Positions 55,105 through 64,000 of a stretch of 64,000 nucleotides of DNA are shown in pieces. The position numbers and the translations under genes are program-made. A model generated the notes under the pieces. The model saw nothing but the letters and a program-made list of their open reading frames with translations, ran no database searches and was not told where the DNA came from. The stretch comes from Actinomycetota bacterium (GTDB lineage: Bacteria; Actinomycetota; JAHEXW01; JAGVPG01): NCBI GenBank assembly GCA_020052375.1, contig JAGVPG010000017.1, positions 1 through 64,000 on the forward strand, written 5' to 3'. Position 1 is the first letter of the stretch; the number at the start of each line of letters is the position of its first letter.

Positions 55105-55144
55105 ATCGATCTCCTCCCTGGATTGATCATCCTGCTTACCTTGA

Positions 55145-56257
55145 TTAAAACCTGATCTTACTCTGCCCGATCTCCGTGTCGGGCCATATCTTGATGCCCC
55201 TGCGTAGAAGGTTGTCCTCATCGACCACCGTATTGTCGCCCAGGATCGCCTCCTCTTCCACGTGGACTTTCTTTCCTACTTTGACGTTCCTACCCAGAAT
55301 ACTGTTTTTGATGACGGCTCCCTCGCCGACATGGACGCCGTCATATAAGACGCACCTTTCGAGCCGCGCTCCCGCTTCGATCACACACCCGTTACCGAGC
55401 ACACTCCGGCTGAAGACTGTCGCGTGCGACGCCACTTCGCATGACTTGCCGGTCACCACCGGCCCGAAGACGACCGCGTCGTCCGCGATCTTCGTTCCTT
55501 CCCCGACCCATACGTTCTTTCTGGCCTCTTCACCACCAAAGCTCAGTCCGACCTTGCCGTCCAGTATATCGCTGTGCGCCTGCAGATATTTCTCCGGCGT
55601 CCCTATGTCCAGCCAGTAAGCACTTGACGGGAATCCGATGATCTCCTGCTTCTTCTCGATCAGCAAAGGAAAAAGATGCCGTTCGAACGAATGGTTCTCG
55701 CCCGCCGGCACCAGTTTCAAGATATCCGGTTCCAGGACATACGTACCGGCATTGACCAGGTCGGTCGTTACCTCGTCCCAGCTCGGTTTCTCCAGAAACT
55801 CCTGGATCCTCCCGGATACGTCTATGGGCACCAAACCGTACTGTGTCGGATCGTCGACCGATGTCAGAGTCAGTGTAGCAATTGCTTTCTTAGCTCTGTG
55901 GTACTCGATCAACTGTGACATGTTGAGGTCCGTCAGGATATCTCCATTGAAGACGACAAAGGTATCATCCAGATATTCCTCGACATTCTTGACCGCTCCG
56001 CATGTGCCTAATGGTTTGTCTTCCACTACGTATGTGATCTTGGCCCCCAGATGATCGCCGTCGCCGAGGTGTTCGTCGAAGACCGCCGGAAGGTAGCCGG
56101 CGCTTAGGATGATCTCCTTGACATCGTGTGACACCAGAAGCTTTATTATATGTTCGATAAAAGGCACGTTGACGACCGGAAGCATCGGCTTGGGGGTGGT
56201 ACATGTCAAAGGCCGTAACCTCGTCCCCTCGCCGCCGACAAGTATGACAGCTTTCAA
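55145..56257 (-). CDS. sugar-phosphate nucleotidyltransferase, mannose-1-phosphate guanylyltransferase-like
   Basis: The 370-residue protein has the nucleotidyltransferase start (AVILVGGEGTRLRPLT), VFNGDIL (metal), the EKPS segment and a left-handed beta-helix of hexapeptide repeats from about residue 245 on. This layout matches GMPP-type GDP-mannose pyrophosphorylases and some glucose-1-phosphate transferases. In this place, next to GMD and with phosphomannomutase in the window, GTP and mannose-1-phosphate are the likely substrates; a different nucleotide is possible. It starts with a good AAGGAGAAC site. Confidence 0.87.
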   Translation of the reverse strand: MKAVILVGGEGTRLRPLTCTTPKPMLPVVNVPFIEHIIKLLVSHDVKEIILSAGYLPAVFDEHLGDGDHLGAKITYVVEDKPLGTCGAVKNVEEYLDDTFVVFNGDILTDLNMSQLIEYHRAKKAIATLTLTSVDDPTQYGLVPIDVSGRIQEFLEKPSWDEVTTDLVNAGTYVLEPDILKLVPAGENHSFERHLFPLLIEKKQEIIGFPSSAYWLDIGTPEKYLQAHSDILDGKVGLSFGGEEARKNVWVGEGTKIADDAVVFGPVVTGKSCEVASHATVFSRSVLGNGCVIEAGARLERCVLYDGVHVGEGAVIKNSILGRNVKVGKKVHVEEEAILGDNTVVDEDNLLRRGIKIWPDTEIGQSKIRF

Positions 56258-56292
56258 GCGTTCTCCTTTCTTTATCTGTTTATTCTAACACA

Positions 56293-57267
56293 CTAAAAAC
56301 CGAATTCTTGCCTGTACCAGTCTATAGTCTCAGCAAGTCCGTCCCTCAGCGTGTAGTGAGCCTCAAAGCCCACTTTTTCTCTCGCCTTCCTGGTATCACA
56401 GTTCCGGCGCGGCTGTCCGGAAGGCTTTGATTTATCGAAGACCACGTCCGGATCCTTACCCGCCACCTCAAGTAACAGACTGACCAGATCCTTTATTGTT
56501 ACCTCCTCATCGGTGCCTATGTTCACGGCATCACATTCGGGATATTTCTCGACGGTCTCGATAAGGCCGCGGGCAAAGTCTTTGACATATAGGAATGCTC
56601 TTGTCTGCTCACCACTACCCCATACCACCAGCGGATCTTCGCCGTCGAATATCCGCTTAATAAGAGCCGGGATCACATGCGATGTCGCGGGATCGAAATG
56701 ATCGCGTGGGCCATACGCGTTATACGGCCTGGCTATAGCTATCTTCATGCCGAATTCCATATTATATGCCCTCGACTGGATCTCAGCTACGCGTTTCGCC
56801 CAGCCATATCCGAAGTTCGTCAGCTCGGGGTCTTCAAGGAAACCCTCCGTCTCCGGCGTCGGTATGGTACAGTGCCGCGGATAGACACAGGCCGAACTGA
56901 CGGTCAGAAATCTCTCAATGCCACACTGCCTGGCGGCTTCAAGGACTGTCGTGCTCATCAGCACATTATCGCGGAACATCGTTCCCGGATGATCCAGATT
57001 GAAACCGATGCCCCCTACGCGCGCTACCAGGTTCAATACCACATCCTGCCCGGAACAAGCCATTTTTGCCTGCTCGAGATCCGTTATATCCGCTTCGACC
57101 AGACGTATCTCATCCTTGACCCGATCGAGGTTCTTCATAGTACTGTTTTTTAAGTTATCCGCTACCGTGACTTTCGCGCCGAGATCGACCAGCATCTCCA
57201 CGGCGTGCGAGCCGATAAAGCCGACTCCGCCCGTCACCATCGCCTTCTTGTCGTCCCAAAAACCCAA
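56293..57267 (-). CDS. GDP-fucose synthase/GDP-sugar epimerase-like SDR
   Basis: The 324-residue extended SDR has AMVTGGVGFIGSHAV (NAD(P)), VARVGGIGFNLDHPG, SSACVYPRHCTIP and YGWAKR (Y-x3-K), the pattern of GDP-4-keto-6-deoxymannose epimerase-reductases (Fcl, ColC) and GDP-mannose 3,5-epimerases. SS-A-C-VYP with the Cys is the epimerase base site in these families. It lies between the guanylyltransferase and the PLP enzyme, so it may complete GDP-fucose, GDP-colitose or a similar sugar. Which one cannot be decided. Confidence 0.85.
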   Translation of the reverse strand: MGFWDDKKAMVTGGVGFIGSHAVEMLVDLGAKVTVADNLKNSTMKNLDRVKDEIRLVEADITDLEQAKMACSGQDVVLNLVARVGGIGFNLDHPGTMFRDNVLMSTTVLEAARQCGIERFLTVSSACVYPRHCTIPTPETEGFLEDPELTNFGYGWAKRVAEIQSRAYNMEFGMKIAIARPYNAYGPRDHFDPATSHVIPALIKRIFDGEDPLVVWGSGEQTRAFLYVKDFARGLIETVEKYPECDAVNIGTDEEVTIKDLVSLLLEVAGKDPDVVFDKSKPSGQPRRNCDTRKAREKVGFEAHYTLRDGLAETIDWYRQEFGF

Positions 57268-57279
57268 AACCGCCTCCTA

Positions 57280-58488
57280 TCAGCCTAATACCTTTTCAAA
57301 TGCAGTAACTATATATTTCAGATCATCTTCCGTCAGATACTGATGGCAGCCGATATAAAACGCGTAACGACCGACATACTCCGCGTTCGGCAGCTTGCCC
57401 GTATATTCCGCTTTCAGGTGGCCGTATGCCGGCTGTTGAGTCGGTATGCAGCCAAAAAGCGGCCTGGTCTCGACGCCTTGCTCCTCAAGTTTTCTCTGTA
57501 GTTCTCTCCGAGACATGTTCTTGTCCTTGATCAGCAGCGGATACGCGAGATAGCTGATGTCATCCGAGTACATGGGCAGTTTTAGGATCTCTTCATATTT
57601 CTTGAGGTTGTCGTTCAAGAAACGGACGTTCTGCTGCCTTTTGACTATGATCTCTTCCGCCTTCTCAAGTTGTACTGATGCCAGAGCCGCCTGGAACTCC
57701 ATCGTCTTGAAATTGTAACCCAGGATGTCGTGGCTGAAACGGGGGTCGTATTCGATATCCGCATCCTGTTGTTTGCGAAGTCCCGGGCAGTCATCCGTAT
57801 GCCTGGTGCATACCGGGCAATCGCATGCTCTGCCTTGCGCTTTTATCTTTCTGACCAGCTTGTTTATTTCCTGATCGCTAGTCACGCAGGCGCCCATCTC
57901 TCCCGCCTGGATGTTATGCGCGATATAGAACGAGAACGTCGCCGCCAGCGCTTGCGAACCGCAGCGATGTCCTTTGTATCGTGTTCCGTGGGCTTGAGAC
58001 GCGTCCTCAAGGACCGCCAAACCGTGATCCTCCGCTATCCGGTTGATCTCGTCTATCCTGACCGGGAAACCCATCAGGTCCACGGGGACTATAAGCCCGT
58101 AATCGCCGGTGTCGCTCACCTGTTTCAGATGGTCTTCTATAGCTTCGGGCGTGATGGCAAGCGTATCGATATCGATATCCACGTACACCGGCTCAAAACC
58201 GACGGTACTGATCGCGCTGCTGGTCGCTATGAACGTTACCGGAGTCGTTATCACCTTCGTGCCCGCTTTGAGCCCCAGCTTATACTTCAAAGCCGTCAAG
58301 GCCGATATAAGGGCGCCGGCGCCCGAGCTAGTTGCAATACAATACCGTGTTCCGATGAACGATGCCCATCTCTGCTCGAATTCCCGCACCTTCTGCCACT
58401 CCGACAGACGCCCGGATTCCAGGACGTCCATAACAGCCCGCTTTTCTTCATCGCCTATTTTAAAATCCCCTACGTGTATCCTTCGCAT
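57280..58488 (-). CDS. PLP-dependent sugar 3-dehydratase-like protein (ColD/RfbH type)
   Basis: This 402-residue protein belongs to the DegT/DnrJ/EryC1/StrS fold: PVTFIATSSAI, EDASQAHGTRYKG (PLP-pyridine D162) and TFSFYIAHNIQAGEMG. In ordinary aminotransferases the position of H191 is the Schiff-base lysine (SFYPTKNL). A His there marks the 3-dehydratases ColD (GDP-colitose) and RfbH/AscC (CDP-dideoxyhexoses). It also has four clustered cysteines (C222, C224, C227, C234 in RACDCPVCTRHTDDCPG) at the place where RfbH has its 2Fe-2S ligands; ColD lacks these. So it probably removes the 3-hydroxyl of a 4-keto-6-deoxy sugar, here likely GDP-linked. No reductase partner is adjacent. Confidence 0.83.
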   Translation of the reverse strand: MRRIHVGDFKIGDEEKRAVMDVLESGRLSEWQKVREFEQRWASFIGTRYCIATSSGAGALISALTALKYKLGLKAGTKVITTPVTFIATSSAISTVGFEPVYVDIDIDTLAITPEAIEDHLKQVSDTGDYGLIVPVDLMGFPVRIDEINRIAEDHGLAVLEDASQAHGTRYKGHRCGSQALAATFSFYIAHNIQAGEMGACVTSDQEINKLVRKIKAQGRACDCPVCTRHTDDCPGLRKQQDADIEYDPRFSHDILGYNFKTMEFQAALASVQLEKAEEIIVKRQQNVRFLNDNLKKYEEILKLPMYSDDISYLAYPLLIKDKNMSRRELQRKLEEQGVETRPLFGCIPTQQPAYGHLKAEYTGKLPNAEYVGRYAFYIGCHQYLTEDDLKYIVTAFEKVLG

Positions 58489-58504
58489 TTTTTATCCTTG
58501 TCCC

Positions 58505-59785
58505 TTAAGATGACCCTTCGATCAACGGTTCCAGTACCGCCATAAGGCGTTGTTTGAAGAGGTCCCCGGTAAAATCGTTACTGCGTGAAAGCGCCCGGCC
58601 TGCCATTTCCTCTCTTAAACGCTCGTCGCCGGCGATAACGACCGTCTTCGCGATCAGTTCGTCGAACGTCCTCCAGAGGTATCCGTCGACTCCGTCGCTG
58701 ACTATCTCGCGCTGCCCGCCGCCATCATAGACAAGAGGCACCAGGCCATGAGCCATCGCCTCGACCGTCGTGATACCGAAATGTTCCTGGGCTTCCGGGT
58801 GTGACTCTTCGTCTTCTCCGTAACCGGACGCGTGCCAGAACAACCTGCTCGTCCTGTATAGCTCTTCGAGTTCCCCACGACTTATGTCGAAATGACAGAA
58901 AACAGGGTATCCGCGGGCTTCCTCCTCTATCCTCTTAATATACTCCTTATGTTCAGGATGAGTGCCGCCCGCAAGATGAAGTTCCCAACCGTTAAGATCC
59001 TTCTTCGTTTGCTCCTTGAACACCTTGACCATCTCAAGCTGCTTCTTGCTGTGGCCGCCCGTGAAGAACCTGCCGACGCTCAAGATACGCTTCCGTCTAT
59101 TTACGAGACCTGGTCGATCAGAGCGGTTTGAGTCCATGACCGGCGGATATACAAGCTCACTTTCCAGTCCCCAGTACCTCTTGACCCATGCTCGCGAGTA
59201 TTCGGATATGCTGATTATTTTACTATATGATTGTAAAAATTCCATAGAGCGAGGCATATTGCTTACGCGCGGCGGCAGCCCTGCCATCCACCCGCGAATG
59301 GCGGCTCTTAAGTTCGAGTCCGTATCGACTTCCATGATACCGACGGTGCCGTCGCTTTCCGGCTGGAAGACCAGCGTGTTCTTTGTGACGCGGCTTGCCA
59401 CCGGTTGTAGGATCCGTATGCCGGCGCGTTCCAGGAGATTGAGATCGTTTACGAATGAAGCTGGAAAGAAGACAACGAGCACGCTTCGTTTAGCGCGAGA
59501 CGGCAGAGCGGTCATATACGATGAGTTGATAAACAGATCGTAGTCCCCTGTCACATACTCCGCGGTCCGGGCATCGGATATATCCGGAATGCTCCTTATC
59601 TCGACGCGGCTTAGATCGACATCGAGGTTGGCTTCCAGCATCTTTTTATCAAGCGGCTGATATGTTATTAGCTCGACATCATGAGCTTGTGACAGCACTT
59701 CGGCGATAGTGGCGGCGTATTTCTCTCCGCCCCCCATCGTATTCCAGTGCCTGTTGTATACACCTACGCGTAGCGCTGTCATCAT
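58505..59785 (-). CDS. glycosyltransferase family 4
   Basis: This 426-residue GT-B enzyme has an N-terminal domain with RVGVYNRHWNTMGGGEKYA and a C-terminal donor domain with ILSVGRFFTGGHSKKQLEM, FWHASGYGEDEESHPEAQEH and FGITTVEAMAHGLVPLVYDG (the conserved E-x7-E region). It overlaps the next gene by 4 bp and starts three tandem GT4 genes. The middle of the protein (about 110-150) is longer than in the other two. Donor sugar not known; GDP-sugars are the local supply. Confidence 0.88.
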   Translation of the reverse strand: MMTALRVGVYNRHWNTMGGGEKYAATIAEVLSQAHDVELITYQPLDKKMLEANLDVDLSRVEIRSIPDISDARTAEYVTGDYDLFINSSYMTALPSRAKRSVLVVFFPASFVNDLNLLERAGIRILQPVASRVTKNTLVFQPESDGTVGIMEVDTDSNLRAAIRGWMAGLPPRVSNMPRSMEFLQSYSKIISISEYSRAWVKRYWGLESELVYPPVMDSNRSDRPGLVNRRKRILSVGRFFTGGHSKKQLEMVKVFKEQTKKDLNGWELHLAGGTHPEHKEYIKRIEEEARGYPVFCHFDISRGELEELYRTSRLFWHASGYGEDEESHPEAQEHFGITTVEAMAHGLVPLVYDGGGQREIVSDGVDGYLWRTFDELIAKTVVIAGDERLREEMAGRALSRSNDFTGDLFKQRLMAVLEPLIEGSS

Positions 59786-60930
59786 CCGGCCGTTCCCTCC
59801 ACCAGTTCATGATAGACCGCGAGCGTTTCTGCGACGTTCTTTTCCCAGCTGAACTCCGCCGCCCGGTCTAATCCTTTGCAGCGGAACCCCGCGCGGAGCG
59901 AGTCGTCCGTGACCATAGCTTGTATGGCCGCGGTCAGATCTTCTACGTTGTAGGGGTCTATTTTATACGCGGCGTCCCCGGCGACTTCGGGCATCGACGA
60001 GATATTTGAACAGATTACGGGCGTCCCGCACGACATGGCCTCGAGGACGGGCAGACCGAATCCTTCGCCAAGAGACGGGAATATGAAGATGGTTGCGCCG
60101 CTGTACAAAGCCGCTGCTTCTTTATCCGGAATATAACCGGTCAGGATGACGTCCCTTTCTATCCCACATTCCTTTATCTTGGCGTCGATCGCCTCGCTTC
60201 CCCATCGAGCCGGTCCGGCGATCACCAGGCGATACTCCTGCCTGATATCCTGGCTGAGACTGCCGTATGCTTCCATAAGAAAAGGAAGGTTCTTCCGGGG
60301 CTCGCCGGCCCCCAGGAACAAAAGATAATCCTTGTCGATCCCGTATTTCTTACGTATCGACTTCAATATGTCTGTATCATCGACCGGCTTGAATGCCTGA
60401 TCGGGCGCCTCATAAATGACTCTGATCCTGTTTTCCGGCACCCCAAGCATCTCTATGATGTCGGATTTCGCGGCGTTGGACACGGTGATGATATAGTCGG
60501 CTCTCTTTACCGCGTCGACGACCGCGCCGGTCAGAGAATCTCTTACGCTCGCAGTGAATGAGTCCGGAAAACGCATAAACAGCAGGTCGTGGACCGTTGA
60601 GATCTGTTTCCCGGTTTGCTGTGGTATCCCATAGAAGGACAGGTTGTGATATATATCAACGCGGCCGATAAGCCGCTCGACTGACGGTCTGTTAAAAAGG
60701 TTCCAGGACAGTCTCAACAACCGTTCCGGGATCCGCCAGGTCTTGTTTTCCATACCGAGATCAGGCAAGACACCACCCGTGTCACCGCCCCAGCGCCGGA
60801 AATAATTGTAAAAAAGAACTGTGTCCCGGGCTTCTTCGCGAGCAGACAGTGCTTTAAGAAAACTCGACGTATAGCGGGCTACCCCGGTATTCTCATGAAC
60901 CAGCGCTGACGCGTTGATGCCTATCCTCAT
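59782..60930 (-). CDS. glycosyltransferase family 4
   Basis: This 382-residue protein starts [20 protein letters not shown], then ISTVHDLLFM, a donor domain with YLLFLGAGEPRKNLPFLMEA, and FPSLGEGFGLPVLEAMSCGT with the E-x7-E motif. It is like mannosyl- and rhamnosyltransferases of O-antigen and cell-wall glycan clusters. ATG at 60930 gives an ATGA overlap with the upstream gene and replaces an ORF start 17 codons earlier. It is closely related to its neighbour at 60927-62063, a tandem duplication. Confidence 0.9.
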   Translation of the reverse strand: MRIGINASALVHENTGVARYTSSFLKALSAREEARDTVLFYNYFRRWGGDTGGVLPDLGMENKTWRIPERLLRLSWNLFNRPSVERLIGRVDIYHNLSFYGIPQQTGKQISTVHDLLFMRFPDSFTASVRDSLTGAVVDAVKRADYIITVSNAAKSDIIEMLGVPENRIRVIYEAPDQAFKPVDDTDILKSIRKKYGIDKDYLLFLGAGEPRKNLPFLMEAYGSLSQDIRQEYRLVIAGPARWGSEAIDAKIKECGIERDVILTGYIPDKEAAALYSGATIFIFPSLGEGFGLPVLEAMSCGTPVICSNISSMPEVAGDAAYKIDPYNVEDLTAAIQAMVTDDSLRAGFRCKGLDRAAEFSWEKNVAETLAVYHELVEGTAG

Positions 60931-62063
60931 CGCGCGGTCTCCTTGTAGACTTCCAGAGTCTTGACTGCGGCGTCTCTCCATGAGAACCTGCTCGCCCGGG
61001 CTATCCCTTTTTGCCCCAGTTCTTTGCTTAATACCTCGTCGGTAAGAACGCGTTCCATCGCCGTCGACAGACCTTCGGTATCATGAGGATCCACAGTCAA
61101 AGCCGCATCTCCAACGACTTCGGGTAGTGAAGACGTGTTCGAGGTGACCACGGGACGGCCGCAGGCCATCGCCTCCAGCGGCGGCATCCCGAATCCTTCA
61201 TAGAACGACGGATAAACGACTACGTCCGCGGCATTCATCAGCAGAGGCTGGTCTTCTTCAGGCACATATCCCGTGACTACTATCTGGTCCTCAAAACTTG
61301 AATCGACGATCGCTGTAAACACTTCTTCGTATTTCCAGCCCTTCTGCCCGGCGATGACCAGACGATGAGGCAGGTCCGGACGCCTGGACTTGAGTATCCT
61401 GAAGGCTTCTACCAGGCCGACCAGGTTTTTTCTGGGTTCTATGGTGCCGAAGAAACCGATGAATGAGCGTCCCGTCCCGTATTTCATCCTTACTTCCTTA
61501 AGTCTGTCCGCATCATCGACCGGCCGGTATATTTCCGACGCGGCCACATAGATGACAGTGATCTTATCGGGGTCGATATTCATGACTTCTATCAGGTCTT
61601 TCTTGGTGTTCTCGGAGATCGTTATGATATGGCTTGCTTCGGCTGCCGCGTTTTCAAGATGTCTTACCAAAAGCCGGTTCATCTCCTCCGTAAAAAACCC
61701 GGGATATAAGCGGTGGGCCAGATCATGCACCGTGATCACGGTCTTGCCCTTGAGCGGCGGCGGAAGAAAGCTGGGTGAGTGGAATACATCGTACTCGCCT
61801 ATCAACCTGTCGATCTTTATCGAAGGAAAACGGTCGATCACAAAATCGAACACCCGTCCCGGGAACCTGTACAACACAGTGTCCACACCCTTGCTTGAAA
61901 AATCAGGCAAAAGGCCCCTGTACGGCCGCAAGGCCATCCCGTAAAACAACGTGAATTCATCCTCCCGGTCGATCTCGAGAAGGTTCTTGATTATGTTATA
62001 CGCATAGTATCCGACGCCTGTTTTTACTCCGAAAAAGCACCTGGCGTCAAAAACAACCTTCAC
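60927..62063 (-). CDS. glycosyltransferase family 4
   Basis: The 378-residue GT-B protein shows [55 protein letters not shown] and [20 protein letters not shown], which is E-x7-E. Sequence and length match the preceding tandem paralogue, so the two probably add neighbouring sugars of the same kind. The ATG is preceded by AAGG at moderate spacing. The gene follows a short octamer repeat region. Confidence 0.9.
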   Translation of the reverse strand: MKVVFDARCFFGVKTGVGYYAYNIIKNLLEIDREDEFTLFYGMALRPYRGLLPDFSSKGVDTVLYRFPGRVFDFVIDRFPSIKIDRLIGEYDVFHSPSFLPPPLKGKTVITVHDLAHRLYPGFFTEEMNRLLVRHLENAAAEASHIITISENTKKDLIEVMNIDPDKITVIYVAASEIYRPVDDADRLKEVRMKYGTGRSFIGFFGTIEPRKNLVGLVEAFRILKSRRPDLPHRLVIAGQKGWKYEEVFTAIVDSSFEDQIVVTGYVPEEDQPLLMNAADVVVYPSFYEGFGMPPLEAMACGRPVVTSNTSSLPEVVGDAALTVDPHDTEGLSTAMERVLTDEVLSKELGQKGIARASRFSWRDAAVKTLEVYKETAR

Positions 62064-62109
62064 TACCTTACTACCTCTCTACTTCTCTGCTTCTCTACCT
62101 CGCTATTTA
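62062..62109. repeat. octamer tandem array
   Basis: Six 8-base units (ACTACCTT, ACTACCTC, TCTACTTC, TCTGCTTC, TCTACCTC, GCTATTTA) fill the gap between two genes. It resembles the heptamer arrays but with a period of eight. Confidence 0.65.
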
Positions 62110-64000
62110 CAACTCCGCCGGCGGTTCGAGCCACATCGGCTGTTCGATACCTTTATTCTCGAAAGTCGCGCTTATGTTACTGACAGCGATCGACACCTTG
62201 CGCATATCACCGTTGTGAGCGACGGAATCGATCGTGACGGATCCCGGATCGGTATCGAACGTGATCGTATTCGTCCCCGGCTTAAGCACCAAGCTACGAA
62301 GGTCATACGTCCCGTTCTTAGCGGTTATCTGTCTTTCAGCCACCGTGGTGCCGTTGACCAGTAATCTCAATGTCCTGTCGCTTTTGAATGAGACGGCATT
62401 GAAAGTGATATCGATCTTGACCTCGTTGTTTCCATAGTTCTTCGCTGTCAGCTGCGCCCCGTCCTGGATCCACCGCCAATTCTTGCCGTCACTCCATCTT
62501 TCGGGCTGCGCAAACTTCAAATCCGGCGACACTATCACACTGGTGAACTTCCTGGCCGGCTCTACCACTTTATAGACGAGCGCGTCACTGAACCTTTTCT
62601 TTAAGACAAGCCCGTATCCATCCTTTATATGAGGATCCGGGATCGAATCATCCGGAAGGACCGGCTGGTATGGCGGATAAGTCCGGGGCGGGAGCTTCGT
62701 ATGGATGATGACATAGTCGACGCCGAGACCGCGCAGAAACTCCGGCGTATTCGGGTCGCGGATATCCTTGATCTTTTCCCTGGCAGCAATGGCCTTGTCT
62801 CCGAAAGGAAAATTCACGATCCTCTTCTCATGCACCCTCTGATAGAAAGAATAATACAAGCTGCGCGGAGACATCGTCGGTCCGTACGGGTACTCGACGA
62901 CCATCAAATCTCCCGGTTGGCGGGCCAGCCATGTATAGACTTTTGGCGGATTGCCTAAGTCGATATTGTGAAAAGGCGGCACATTCGCGTATTCCATAAA
63001 GATCAGGGGCGTTAACACACATAGTATCAGCCCTGCCTTGACCGGTACCGTTTTCAACCGCTCGAACAGATATGCCGCGCCGGCTCCCGCCAGCAAGGCC
63101 AGAGAGAGTACTATCAGCACGTCGAAACGGGAAAAGAAGCGGAACATCGGTGCTATCTTATATAAAAGAAGGCTGATCGACGGGATCTTTGGGATCTTCG
63201 AAACGTCCGCATAATGCGGATAGTAATTGATCGGATCGAGCGGTATATATGGCCCGATAGCAAAGATCAGAGCCACGAAACCTGAAAACAAAAACAACAG
63301 GACATTAAAGACCTTTTTTTCATTCTTCTCCTTACGCAGCGACCATAGACCGAACAAGGCCAGGAACACAGGGATCATTCCAAGATATACGGACTGTTCG
63401 GTGACCGGACAATCGTAAAGGTGGTTCTGGATGAAACCGGACGTATACCGGCCGAAGACGGGATTGTCCAGAGTCGGCAGAAAAAGACTCCATGGCCGGA
63501 CACTATACCTTATGGTCTCGTTCAGCGGACGGCCGTACGCTTGCGAAGTTGAACCGGCATGTCCCAGGAACCGGTAGGTCATGGGTATGATGATCACCAG
63601 AACGACTATACAGACGACAAGAGCCGCCTTGACGTTGCGGGCGGAAAATACCGCTTGAAATACGCGTTTTATGTTTTCGGTCAACCGGGGGGCGATCTCG
63701 CCACGGCGCCATGCCCTGATCGTCAGGTAGCCCGCGACGAACACGGCGAATGACGCCACGAAGGCCATGACATAGACTCCGTAATAGTATGAGGTCAGAA
63801 ACAGCAAGGCAAAGGACAGACCCGCCCAGACAGCGCTTTTTAGGTCGCGGTTTTCATAAAGCTTCAACAGACACAGGACGAACAAAGGGATCCATTGGAT
63901 GCTGGCCAGAGGGATATATTGCATCGACATGGCCAGGTGAAAAGGTGAAAAAGCGTAGACAAGACCGGATATGAAGCTGGCCGCTTTGTTCCGTGTCACG
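62107..64000 (-). CDS. large membrane protein, GT-C/YfhO-like (N-terminus cut by window end)
   Basis: At least 630 residues lie in the window. About nine membrane helices are seen in the first 320 residues, then a beta-rich extracytoplasmic part (about 330-630). Family-type stretches include FISGLVYAFSPFHLAMSMQY and GYSLFLPTLDNP-like loops; the C-terminal part carries TVSAK-type strand repeats that may bind carbohydrate. It is the third protein of this build in the window. The frame is open to the right edge (a GTG codon at 63999 is not likely to be the real start), so the 5' end is missing. A glycosyl transfer role is inferred. Confidence 0.7.
   Translation of the reverse strand, partial: VTRNKAASFISGLVYAFSPFHLAMSMQYIPLASIQWIPLFVLCLLKLYENRDLKSAVWAGLSFALLFLTSYYYGVYVMAFVASFAVFVAGYLTIRAWRRGEIAPRLTENIKRVFQAVFSARNVKAALVVCIVVLVIIIPMTYRFLGHAGSTSQAYGRPLNETIRYSVRPWSLFLPTLDNPVFGRYTSGFIQNHLYDCPVTEQSVYLGMIPVFLALFGLWSLRKEKNEKKVFNVLLFLFSGFVALIFAIGPYIPLDPINYYPHYADVSKIPKIPSISLLLYKIAPMFRFFSRFDVLIVLSLALLAGAGAAYLFERLKTVPVKAGLILCVLTPLIFMEYANVPPFHNIDLGNPPKVYTWLARQPGDLMVVEYPYGPTMSPRSLYYSFYQRVHEKRIVNFPFGDKAIAAREKIKDIRDPNTPEFLRGLGVDYVIIHTKLPPRTYPPYQPVLPDDSIPDPHIKDGYGLVLKKRFSDALVYKVVEPARKFTSVIVSPDLKFAQPERWSDGKNWRWIQDGAQLTAKNYGNNEVKIDITFNAVSFKSDRTLRLLVNGTTVAERQITAKNGTYDLRSLVLKPGTNTITFDTDPGSVTIDSVAHNGDMRKVSIAVSNISATFENKGIEQPMWLEPPAEL

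Noticed and set aside
57730..58545. 271-codon plus-strand frame opposite the PLP enzyme gene
   Set aside because: Antisense to a well-conserved gene, no motif, no ribosome site.

Overview
The window looks like chromosomal DNA from a mid-GC bacterium, probably a deep-branching actinobacterium or a relative. This rests on a sortase paired with an LAYTG-anchored surface protein, a long-form hibernation factor preceded by what looks like a raiA-type RNA, a compact his operon with a HAD phosphatase, a stand-alone LytR_C protein, and frequent GTG/TTG starts. No rRNA or tRNA gene was seen, so this is inference. AT-rich islands (1-2450, 18.7-23.6 kb and much of 37-48.5 kb) interrupt GC-richer housekeeping DNA and suggest acquired genes.

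Layout. 0.2-2.2 kb: a two-gene SIR2-like NADase plus HNH nuclease unit that looks like phage defence, followed by about 0.9 kb without a convincing gene. 3.1-10.3 kb: a vanZ-like gene, then a tight histidine operon read on the minus strand in the order hisD-hisC-HAD phosphatase-hisB-hisH-hisA-hisF-hisI, with a stand-alone Lrp-type ligand-binding domain protein downstream. 10.5-18.7 kb: two membrane proteins, dnaE, a RecB-like Fe-S nuclease, hpf with its upstream structured RNA and a clear promoter, a FlgM-like protein, a 180-bp element with terminal inverted repeats, and comFC. 18.8-23.6 kb: an AT-rich island of three TPR proteins. 23.6-28.7 kb: ahcY, a class I aldolase, a zinc alcohol dehydrogenase, mtnA and an AEC transporter, which together could form a SAM by-product salvage route. 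28.7-33.9 kb: sugar-phosphate isomerase, flippase, phosphomannomutase, then a convergent sortase/substrate pair.

34-64 kb is a cell-surface glycan locus, almost all minus-strand and full of 4-bp stop/start overlaps: three large GT-C/YfhO-like membrane proteins (the last cut by the window end), two cobalamin-binding-type radical SAM enzymes, five methyltransferases, four GT4 and three GT2 proteins, and a GDP-sugar set (guanylyltransferase-like, GDP-mannose dehydratase, fucose-synthase-like SDR, and a PLP enzyme with His in place of the Schiff-base Lys, as in ColD/RfbH 3-dehydratases). Together with the isomerase and phosphomannomutase upstream, these could make GDP-mannose and a deoxygenated derivative of it. 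Inside the locus is a fused remnant of a duplicated phosphomannomutase 5' end and a dehydratase 3' end.

Cutting across all of this is a family of degenerate heptamer tandem arrays (about ten loci, plus one octamer array). They lie between genes, at gene ends, and in-frame inside hisF and the phosphomannomutase gene.
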